From Paracentrotus lividus (taxonomy: Eukaryota > Echinodermata > Echinoidea > Camarodonta > Echinidae), in NCBI GenBank assembly GCA_940671915.1, contig CALNVZ010000649.1, forward strand, positions 4,762,064-4,826,063: a DNA stretch of 64,000 nt, read 5' to 3'. The stretch's first letter is position 1, and each line of letters begins with the position of its first letter. Shown here piece by piece: positions 49,916 through 61,400 of the stretch. The translations under genes and the position numbers were made by a program. The notes under the pieces are model-generated. The model did not search any database. It saw only the letters and a program-made list of their open reading frames with translations, and had not been told where the DNA came from.

Positions 49916-50105
49916 GTAGCAGCAAAGATCTGTCGGCACTGTGTCTGTGGCAAAAATTTTGTGTGAAGACTGAATGCATTCCAAACCAGTTTTGCCAGAG
50001 TCGGCGAAAAATTGAGAATCTTTTTTATTTTTTATTTTTATGATAGTGAAATCAAATTTATTGAAAACCTATTCTGTGATAAACATAAATACCGGTAGGA
50101 TGGGG

Positions 50106-50310
50106 GGTCCGTTGTCCGGACACTTAAGCAGTTAAAAACATCATCTTATGCTCTGGATTAATTCAAAATTTGTGCAGTAAATAGCAAAAATATTTGTGAA
50201 TATTTGTGCTTTTTTATATTGTCTGATATTACTTTCAATCGATTGATGAAATATTGATCACAAAGGTCCTAAAATTGCCGTTTTGTCTGGACATACAACA
50301 ACCGGGTATA
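50106..50310. repeat. duplicated block B (right copy)
   Basis: It matches 49686-49910 with scattered substitutions and small indels. Confidence 0.85.
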
Positions 50311-50469
50311 CATAGAAATATTGGAAGGCTTCAATTTAGAGTCAATATCTTTTGCAAAAAGAAGAAAATTCATGGGGAAAAACCAATGGACCAAGATGCA
50401 AAACCTGCCACCCTAGTCCCACTTTCACTACTAAGTCAATACTCACATTGTCATTAGCATATGAAATAG

Positions 50470-50870
50470 ATAGATACACTACCATTGTGCCTTCCAATGA
50501 ACAATAGCCACGATAAAATTTAGACTCATCATTTAGTTTTTTGGTAAGTGCTCATTTTGTTATACATTTTCAACTGTCGGGCGGAGTCCGACAGTGGATT
50601 CGTTAAGTTCCTATTTATATTTCTCTTCTTTATTCTAAAAAGTATTGATAGAGTGGCTTTACGGCGCACATTTTGTGAAGTCGAGTCTTGCAGTTTTTCT
50701 TGCGAAATGGGTCCACTTTGGTTATGATAACAGCGCGCACGATAAAAGCGGTCTTTCAGGAACAGCTGAATCGCGCTGAATCAGTTACGGTCAACGCACT
50801 TCAGTCATCGCAATTCGCAACCAGGAGGCGGAGCTTCACGCGATAGCTAATCAGAGCTCAAATGAAGTAC
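50470..50870. repeat. duplicated block A (right copy), nearest to CENP-E exon 1
   Basis: A diverged copy of 49180-49650, ending 150 bases before the first recognised CENP-E exon. CCAAT-like strings (ttccaatgaac, ctaatcagag) are present in both copies. It may include the promoter or a 5' noncoding exon, but that is inference. Confidence 0.85.
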
Positions 50871-51033
50871 GGCTTATGTCTATTTTTACTTTAAATGTAA
50901 ATCACAAGTTAGACTAGGGGTCTATTTGTAATAACCATGGACGATTTACTTTTCATATATCCATGTAAAAACCTACTTTTTGTCTTGAAATTTCTTAATT
51001 TTAATTTCTTTGAACAGAATCGATGAGCAAAAC

Positions 51034-51080
51034 ATGGATAGTGTTCATGTGGCAATCCGTTTGCGGCCATTCATCAAACG
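51034..51080 (+). CDS. CENPE: CENP-E exon 1 (coding)
   Basis: [15 protein letters not shown] plus a split Arg. The acceptor ttctttgaacag ends at 51017, so an upstream noncoding exon is expected. An out-of-frame ATG lies 11 bases upstream (51023) and overlaps the true start. Donor GTAAGT. Confidence 0.88.
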
Positions 51081-52401
51081 GTAAGTATTGGTAGCCTTAC
51101 AATGTGTCCCAGAAAAAAAAAACCTTCTTTGAGAGCCTTGTATTAAAGTTGAATTGGTAAAAAATAAGACACTAATTTTTATTTCATGTAAAGGGGAGCT
51201 CATATTGTTTCCAATGATACCATTTGAACTTATACTCATGTACCTGTGCTTTCATTGATGACTGAGCACTTGAGCTTTTAAACAACACACATCATCCAGA
51301 GATGCTAATCCTACAGAATAATTAGAACATTAGATATTAGAACGTGAATACATGCAGCACAAATACTTGAAACAGCTCAACCAAATGAATTCTAATGAAA
51401 GAAAACATGAACAATAACATATTCAAATACATGTAGATTTCTTTCTCTCGTGACTGAGTCATTCATTTCAGCCGTTTCAATTATTTGTCTTATTCACTTT
51501 CTAATTTCTAACGTTGAAATTATTCCATAGGATTGGCAGATCTCTGCATCATCTTGTTCCAAGTTTGGGCAAAAGCAACTCATGGCTTCCTGATCATTCA
51601 TTCATTTTTTGAGGTATTGAAGCCTTCTCAAGTCTATTCTCAAGGGACAAAAAGTCACACTATTGAAATGCATGAGAGGCTTCTGCCCAAACTTGCTACA
51701 TTATACATAATGGTGGTGTCTCACTTGCCATGAGATGGATTTGAAACCACTTTGAGACCAGATTGAGACGGTGGCAGAGACGTCTCCTGAGTCTCTGTGA
51801 CATATCATGAGTCTCCGTGACGTCTCATCAATCTCAGGAAATTGAACATGCTTAAATCTATGAATATATACGTCTCCGCGACGGAAAAAATTATAGGAGA
51901 CGTCTCTGAGGGTCCAAGTCACAGAGACGTCTCCACGAAATGAGTTACCACCTTCAGACAATTTTGATGCAGGTTTTTAGAGCTCAAGGGATGAAACGGG
52001 TTATATACAGGATCATTGAACAAAAACAGCATGAATGATTTGAATTTGAATTTAAAGATTTAAATTCATTATAACTTAAGTTTATAATAATTTGAGTAAT
52101 TTTCATGATATTTCTTAGTGTCACAGACGAACGGTTTGCTGATATTAAGTTGGCAGATGTTTGTGTTATTTTAATTAATCAGCTTTATCCTAACTTTTAG
52201 ACAACTTCCTTTATCCTGATTTTCATCCCCATTTTTATTTTGTTGCCATGATCAGAGAAAGAGATAGTGATCAACATGTCAATTGGAAAGCGGAGGCGAA
52301 GGAGAATGTTGACATATCTGCTACGGGGAGCCCATAGGCAAGCCCTACACACTTGGTAAGAAAGGTTGTAGGACAACTACCCCGCCAAGATCTAACCCCA
52401 A

Positions 52402-52439
<38 letters not shown>

Positions 52440-55400
52440 GGGGGGGGTATTATGTCCAGATACATTTTGGTAAAACAATAATTATGAAGATAAATAGTTT
52501 TTGAAAATCGACAACAGCCTATAAGGATACTTTGCTGCCATGGTCTTGTTGCTGGCAAAAAAGGTCGGGGGGGGGAGGGTGTGAAAGGTAGGCGTTGAAA
52601 ATTTCTTTGACTTTCGGTTGTCCCAATATATCTTTATTCGAATTAACAGCCAGAACGGATCCAGTGTTGGCTCTTTCCATAGTTTGTGCAGGCCCACTTG
52701 TTTGGGAACAATAGTGCTACAGTACATGTTTGGCTATGGGCTGATACATTCCATTGCATGAAGACTTTATCAGCTACTAGAAGCCATGAGGGGGGGGGGG
52801 CCTCCTCAAAGCCAAAGTTTTCTGATTTAGGTGCTTTTTCCTTAATTTTGGGTGGGGGGGCAGGCCTGCAGTAATTAAATTTTTAATTACAATAATTGTT
52901 TATCTTATTTTCATAACTTACATCTAACCTTGCTTGCAACATGATTTTATTCATTTTTCCTCCAACGGTTTTTCCATCATCAAGATCGTGTCTTTGATCA
53001 AGATGACACCACCGCTGATGTGTACGAGGAAATTGCACAGCCAATAGTAGAATCTGCCATGAACGGCTATGACGGTAAGACATATTTAAAAGAATAATTA
53101 AACAAAAAAAAATTATATCGCAGTGCTTCTATTCACTTGAAGTTCGCAAGTCCGTTCGGGCAAAATATTCCCACTTCAATATAATATAAGGCTACAGACA
53201 TGTAGTGAGAAAATCATGACATTTTTGCCTTGTCGAGAAATTCTTCATCTGGTCCAAAATATATCATGAAAATATCTGAAGGCGAAATATTGGTTTACTT
53301 GAATCTTCTCATTCATGTTGGGTTTGATACATAGTATGATTCAAACTCGTACATTTATGCCCTCAGACTTGCATTATTTTTATCCTCCCAAACAATAAAT
53401 GTTTTTACTGGTTATGATTGATGTCTATCATTGTATTCCACAGGGACCATTTTTGCTTACGGGCAAACTAGCAGTGGAAAAACCTTCACCATGCAAGGAT
53501 CCCAACTATGTCCTGGAATAATCCCCAGCACAGTAAACGAGGTGTTTGAAACTATTGAAAATGTAAGTGCTTCATCTATGTACCTCATACTAAGATTCTA
53601 ATCTGATCGTTGATTGGTCAAAATCACATCATGTGACATGGTGAAGTTCCGCCTAGCATGCATTAAAGCGATTCCATGCTTTTGTTGTATTTGTCTCTTT
53701 GTTTTTTCTGTTATATTTGTGTCCCATATGACATGTAACTATTTTCAACTTTTCACTGAAAATATAAATTATCTCCATTCGTTTATTGCCTTCATATAAT
53801 GTATCTCTCTTTTAATTTGATTTTTTTTTTTTGCACGCAGCTGTTGTATCAATAAAATCATTTTGTTTATGGAGAATGTGTATACCAGTATTTTAAGCTA
53901 TAGCATGTCATTGACGATGGCGCTAAAATATGTAAAAAAAACAACAACAAACAAACTCAAAACGGCGGTAGAATGAATCACATGATCAGAGCTAGCTCGC
54001 GCTTCTACATGTCCGTCACAGAATATCCAGGAATTTTTCTCCTCAAAAAGTTTGGGTAAAGTTGAAATGAAATCCTATTTTCTCAACTTTTTTCCAAATG
54101 GCTTCATTTTTTATTCAATCAGTATTGGAAATAAATGTATGGAGGAAATGGTGGCAGGGATTTTAGAACCTAAAAACTACGAAAAAGTTGGTGAACTCCA
54201 TGGAAATATACCTAACAATTCTAGGCTTCTGTACAAGCCCGTCCTAGCTGAGTGAACAACTTGCTGGGTTTCTGTGGAAGCCCGTAGCACAGGAAGGGTT
54301 AAAATAGTAATACAATGATTCATCTTCTTCTTTTTTTTTTTCCTGATTACTGTACATGTGCGTTTAATATTATAGTGCTGTTTTATTTTCATCCTTGACT
54401 TTCATAGACCCCAGATAGAGAGTTCTTACTGCGAGTAAGCTATGCAGAGCTCTACAATGAAGGGATCACCGACCTTCTCTCTCATGAGAAGAAACAGCTC
54501 AGCATCAGAGAGAATGGGGTGAGAATACTCTTTTTTTCTATGGTTCTAGGACAACCACCCCCTGTCTGCTCCCTAACTCTACATCTACATTGTAACCCTT
54601 AAGCTGTGGTCGCATCCCGTCGTAATTGCACGTGCGTGCAGTCTACGTGCAAAAATGTGGGCAAAATTTGGAAATTCGTACGTCATGTACGTGGCGATTA
54701 CCGACTCGGTACGGATTTTGGAGTACGAAGACACTCCAAAATCAGCCTTTAGTGCAGCGTTTAGAGCTGTATTCGCCACTTCTCCCTACGTTTTCAGGAA
54801 AACGTAGTGATCGTGGCCTCCCCCAAAAAACGTACGTCGGCTTATGACCAGGGCTTTACTGGGGCTCAAATTTAGCAGGGGCCACCTGAAATAAACCCAA
54901 AACTCCATTCAACTATGCGGATTGCTTACTCAAATGGGGCCAATGGCCACCCAGAGAAAAATGTTATGTTGAGTCTCGGGGGGGGGGGGGGCGGGATGTC
55001 CAGGAGGGTAATTGTCCAGGGTGGGGCAGTTTGTCCGATAATTTTTTGCTACTTGATATTATTTTATATTTGATATGATTCGTAGGAAAATACTATTTAT
55101 CAGTATAGAAATAGCAAATAGGCATGAGTGCGATGGTACAAGATTGCACATTAGGTAAAAGAAGCTCTATTCAACGAGCTGCAGCTGAGTTGAAGAGAGT
55201 GTCGATCTCTTTCACCAAATGCGAAATCTTGTACCATCGCACGAATAGGAATATTTGTTTTTTCTGTCATACAACGCCTGAGAGGTTAGTAAAAATATGA
55301 ATGCCGGGAAGAATAATCATTTGCTTTTTCCTACGCGGTATATTGAATGAAAATGGGAGATGAATTATTACAACAGGGCTTCTGCAGTCATAGAAAATGT

Positions 55401-58400
55401 GGAAAAATCATTGAATTTCGAAAATTGCTTTCAGGCCTGGAAAAGGTATGGAAAATGCATATTCATGAAAAAATCATTGAAAAGTCATGGAATTTCACAA
55501 ATCTGAATGTTTATTTTACTAATCTGCTTTTTATATATTTCTTTTCTCACAGGGGAATCAAATAAAATTAGGTAGAATTGATCAAGTAGAGCGCTACAGA
55601 GCACCCTTCAGCTTGTGGTTTTTTTTTTCTTTTTCTTACGATGCTTAAAAACGTGCAATACAATAAAATACAATTAAAAAAATGGATTTATTGATGCTTT
55701 AATACACCCTCCTGTAACACTTATGTTGTTTTAATCTTAATCATAATAGGAAAAGTTTAAACTGTACAAAATATTATTCCATAGATCCTCATGCAATACA
55801 AATGTTTGGAACCAATAGCCATGTATACTTCCTTGCTTATACTCTAATTTTTGTTTACCGGGATAATTTCCTTCATACTCCTATTTTAAAATCAAATACC
55901 CAATCTGTAAACTACTGATTGAGACAATGTTCTACCTTGTTAATGTACAGCTGTAATTCAAAGTCAAATTTTGAGCCGTTTATATTGTATCATAATTTTA
56001 TTTTGTTTTATCAGTTATTATTTGTTTACAATCAATACATTTTGATTTGTAACTTCCAAACGATTTTTGTTTATATGTATTTGATGTTTCATTAATGTAT
56101 CAAATCCACATGTATATGGTTGCAATGAAAAGGAATATTATTATTATTATTATTGTAGGAGAGGGTTTATGTCAGCAACCTGACCGAGGAGGTTTGTACG
56201 AGCTCTGACCAGATACTGAACCTGATGCGGAGAGGGGATGCAAGACGTCATATAGGGAGGACCAATATGAATGAACATAGCAGTCGTTCCCATACAATAT
56301 TTTGTATGGTAAGTGTAAACTCGAATTGTTATACAGTGTGTAAAAGAAAATATATATAAATCTATTTTTAGAGGGGCCATGTTCCAAGCTTATTTATTTG
56401 GGTGATTTATATGCAGAGATGCCAACACTACGGAAAAATCAAAATGAACGATATAGGATTGATATTTCAATTAATGGCTTGCTTTCATTGGAACATATAA
56501 TTTTTAATCTCCTTGGATGCATTGTACATGTATCTGTGGGCCAATGGCTAAAAACTACCAAAAAGTTGCAAATATGAAAGTGAAGAAAAGAATGCCAATT
56601 TTTGTTGTCAATATTCTTTATAGCATTCCAAACATTTGTACTTGAAAAAAATTCTGGTATCGAAATCGATTTCTCATGTATTTTGTTGTTTTATGAATTT
56701 CTTATGCATTTCCTTGTTTTTTCGACCTTTTATTTTTCTTTGTTTTTTGAACAAAAATTTATTGCAGAACCTTTTTGAAGCATAATCATGCTAAAATAAA
56801 TTTATCTCAGCGAATGAAAGTTTAAATATTCATCATCATATCTTTATGGATAAGATGAGAAATCTCCATTTGCATTGACTTTGTACACAAAATCATATTT
56901 TGTCCATCTATGCGTCTTTTTGGACAGTAACAACCACACATAAACTTTCGGCTTCAGCTAATAGTAGACAACAACTTAAATACATGGACAATGTGTGAAA
57001 ATGTTGTACATGCCGCAGTTTTGTTGGAATATATCGATTGACCTGGGGTCAAGCCACAACAAAAGTCATTTTAGTCTCATCAGTTTACACCTCCTTCAAT
57101 TCATTTTTCCCAGATCATAGAGTCCAGAGGAAGGCGACAAGAAGGAGATGGTGCAGTTAAGGTTTCCCATCTGGTAAGCTCTTCACCAATGGTTCATTCA
57201 GTTACAGGAGTATTTTCCTATTTTGGCGCCGATGGTATGGAAATTTAGCTTTCCTCCTACAAGCCGAGGTTGAGTAGGCTCATGCGAGGGGAAGAATAGT
57301 TAATAAATCATGGTAGGGGAAATTCAGAAGTTTGTACACACATATTCCAGATGAAAGACGGTTTATGCAGAAGAAATTGAACGTGCGCGATTCCTGTATA
57401 CTATACGAAACGCAGACTAACCTATGTGTTTAAATCATGCTGGCGAAATGAGTTAAATCAAATAAAATGCAGTTTGAATACATTCTATATTATTGCATCC
57501 CTGTTAGTTTTTTTTTCTTTTCTTTTCGGGCATGCTATGTTCATTGTATTCATTTTTTTGGTTACATTATGCTACTTCATAAACATTTGGTGAGCCTTAA
57601 CCTACTATGATATTTACACCATAACAATTCACAATGATTTTGAAAGACGTAATACTCTTGAAATGACATGAATTCTCAGTGGTGCAGAGCTCGTACAGAA
57701 AATTTGCATTAATAATCATGATGTGTCATGGCTGTATAAGTTTCAAAGTACATGTAGATTAATGTATTGAATATTTAAAAGGGTGATGCTTTCATGGTTT
57801 ATATCCATTTGGTCTAACAACAGTTGGTCTAATTCTCCGTTTGGCTAATGCCACATTGGATAAACCCATTTAGTCTACTCACAATTTGGTATAAAGTGCG
57901 ATTTGAGTAAAACATACTTGGTCTAATTGCAAATTCATCTCATAGCCAAATTATCTAATTGCATTTTCGTCTAATGCCCAAATTAATATTTGATGTATTA
58001 CCAGTTTGTTACTGGAAATGACCAAGTGGTCATTAGACGAGATGGGAATTAGACAGAATGGTATATAAGCAGAGTGATACTTAGACCAAAAGGTAATTAT
58101 ATCAGTCAGAACTGGTTATAGACGAAATGAATTAGACCATGTGGGATAAGACCTCATGGGTATTAGTCAAAGAGGGTTTAGACCAATTAGCAATTTACCA
58201 TTTCACTCCCAGAATCTGGTTGATCTTGCTGGGTCGGAGCGTGCCAACGAAACAAAGGCAGAGGGTGCCAGACTGAAAGAGGCTTGCAACATCAATCAGA
58301 GTCTCTTCGTGCTTGGCACGGTCATCAATCGTCTGGCCTCGGGAGCCGAGTTTGTCCCGTTCCGAGACTCTAAACTGACCAGGATCCTTTCCTCATCGTT

Positions 58401-61400
58401 AGGTGGCAATGCCAAGACCGCCATCATCTGCACCATAACAGCAGCATCCATTGAACAGACGCAGTCCACCCTGCAAGTGAGTCCAACCTTTCTATCATTA
58501 CTCATCAATTTCAGCTCGATAGCCCGCAAGGCCGATAGTCCGCAAGGCTGATACCAGGGGGGCATTTCATCAAAGGACTTGTCAGATATTTTATCCAACA
58601 AATTTGCTCTCAGCCAATCACATGCAAGCATTTCAGTAGCTTATAACAGTTTGTCGGATAAAACGTCTGACGGATATTATGTCTGACAAGTCCTTTGATG
58701 AAATGCCCCCCTGGTCACAATGACCCTATGACATCGGGTCACACTATCCTAGGATGGCATGTTGCTCTATGCCCTAACCCTAACCCTAAGACACTGGGTC
58801 ACAAGATGTAGATGTCTATAGGCACTGCAGACTATCGGCCCCGCAGACTATAGGGATGTCCAAGTTTGCCCCCTCATTTCGACAAGTGATTACGCTTAAT
58901 CGCTGTGATATCATAGATGCTGGTTGTGATCAGCTTTTAATCTGATGGCTTTTGTGGATTTTGATTTTCAGCTTTTTTGAGTTCTTCCTCTCTACAAAAG
59001 TCTAGACCTCTTTTAATTTCTTTTTTTTTTTGTGTGTGGTGGCTCTTTTCAGCTCTTTTCAGCTCTTTTCGACCTTTTCTGTTCCATATTTGTGGACTCT
59101 CACTGACAAGGTGTAAAAAGGATTGTGAATAGGAAATATTAAATCAAGTAATAGTATTTGATCTCGGTTTTCCTCTCCAGGTTGCCACAACAGAATATCA
59201 GTATCTACAATCAAGAGCAAATCTTTTTTTTAAAAAGAAAGAATAAATAACAGAGATACATCACAGTGAAATCAAATCAGGTCAAAACCATTAATTTTAT
59301 TTCTCTTTTTTTTTTAAATCTCCATTTCCATCTTTTTCACAACAGTGCATATTATCAAGAACAAATCTTGAAAAAAAAAAAAAAATCACGGAGAGAAATA
59401 CTGTTCTTATTCTTAAAGGGGAAGTTCACCCTGGAATTTTATTGGTCTTAAAAATGAAGAAAAATAAAAGAAAAATATGAGTGAAGGTTTGGAGAAAATC
59501 GATGAATAAATTATGAAGTTATGAATATTCAAAGTTTTGATTATGTGACGTCACATGCGAGCAGATCTCCTATGTGTTATGTAGTGTAAATTCCATAAAA
59601 TGTCATTTTTTTCAAAAGAAATTAATTATGTCACCTGTGTGGTCGATATACCATCAAACATATGTTCATATACATGACTATATCAAATTGACCCATTCCT
59701 TTATGAAGAACCATGACAAAAGACAAAAATTTATGGAATTTACATACACAACCAATGGGAGAGCTGCTCGCACGTGACGTCACACAATCAAAACTTTAAA
59801 TATTCATAACTTCGCCATATTTCGGTCGATTTTCTTCAAACTTTCACTAATATTTTTTTTTTATTTTTCTTCATTTTTCAAGACCAATAAAATTCCAGGG
59901 TGAACTTCCCCTTTAATAGGAACATTGCTATTTTAGGGAAAAGAAATTCTATACAAATCTATTTGTTCCTTTATCTGTATAAATTTGTCTCTGATGTTTT
60001 AGTAAATTCAGGAATGCTCCTAATGGCAGGTATGTATCAAAATTAAAAAAAAAAAAAAAACTGGCAAGAAATATGTAATATTAAAGCAAAGAAAATGGGG
60101 TACCATCGGATTTCGAACCAGCTGAGCTATATACATGTAGTAAACCCACGCTGGGTTAATTGTCCCTGAAAAATGTTAACACTAGAATTAATGTTAAAAT
60201 TAATTCATGTCAATTTCAAAATGTATTTTCCAGTTTGCAACGAGAGCAAAGACCATCAAGAACAAACCTGTGATGAATGAAATCGTATCTGACGAAGCTC
60301 TGATGCTGAGGATGAAGAAAGAAATTCGAAGTCTGAAGAAGAGACTAGAAGAGGTAAGAATATTTCTGGATTAGGAGTAGGTCGAGCGGTAACGCTCACT
60401 GTCAACTCTCTGCATCAGCCTAAAAACTGACATGGAGCGGACCCAGGTTCGAAACCCAGTCACGTCTCTCGGATGGTGACGTTGAAGGTCGGTCCCAGAC
60501 GTAAATAATCATATCTGATTGATACATGTCTGTCAAAACTGAATACCCCCCCCCCCACAAAAAAAAAACAAAAAAAAAAATTATTTAAAGGGCAATTCCA
60601 GCCTGGAATTTGATTGACTTACAAAAAAGGAGAAAAATTAAGAAAAGCATAAAAAAGTCTGGAATAAAAGAAGAATATTCATTATTCAACTGCATTCAGT
60701 AATCATCAAATCCATGTTTGCATAATGGCCTCTTTGAAAAAAGATAATTTTCCTTCATCAAGAAGCGTTAAAAAGACAAATTCATAGAAGTTGTGATGCA
60801 TATCATATTATATCGTGACATCAATTGAATCAAGAAAGTTTTTTTTCCCATGCAGTCCCAGCAGACTCCGTCAGCGCTGACCGATGGAGAGAAGGAGGCC
60901 CTCTTGAGCCAAGAGAGGGAGAAGATGAAGAAGGAAGTTATGCAGGAGATGCAGGAGAAGATGGACTATTTTAGGAACACGGTCCTGGTGTCAAAGAGCG
61001 GAGGAACTCCCAAGAATATACTCAAGAGAAAGGTTAGTAGTTCTAATTTAGGAATATGGTGCTGCTCTCTAACTTTTAGGAAACAGCTCAAGAAAAAGGT
61101 CAGGACTTCTACTTTAGATACATGGTGCTGGTCTTTAACCCTAACTAGGCCGGGGTATTTTGGGAGTTGATATGGGGGGGGGGGCCTCCTAGGCCCCCCT
61201 CGAGATCTCGGCCGTCAACCGCGCGATTGCGCTGAAAATTGGCATGCATGTCGCCCGTGACCTAATCTACACAATTGTATAGTTATTTTTTCATGAAAAT
61301 TGTTTTTTAATTAATTATGCTAATTTATGCATAATTAATATTGGAAATCATACTTCCTAAATACAGCTCCAAATGTGCTCATTTTTGGTGTGAATATTCT

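Noticed and set aside
43574..51033. Bidirectional promoter shared by AGPAT and CENP-E
   Set aside because: The genes are head to head but about 7.4 kb apart with repeats between, so a shared core promoter is unlikely.
51533..51733. 66-residue plus-strand frame in CENP-E intron 1
   Set aside because: No kinesin similarity, no suitable splice sites, and partly overlaps a MITE.
58775..58796. Telomere-like ccctaaccctaacccta
   Set aside because: Only about three units and no chromosome-end context; a chance or minor interstitial repeat.
60105..60145. tRNA-like boxes on the minus strand (tagctcagctggttcgaaatcc)
   Set aside because: A-box and B-box text are fused with no room for a tRNA body; at best a SINE scrap.
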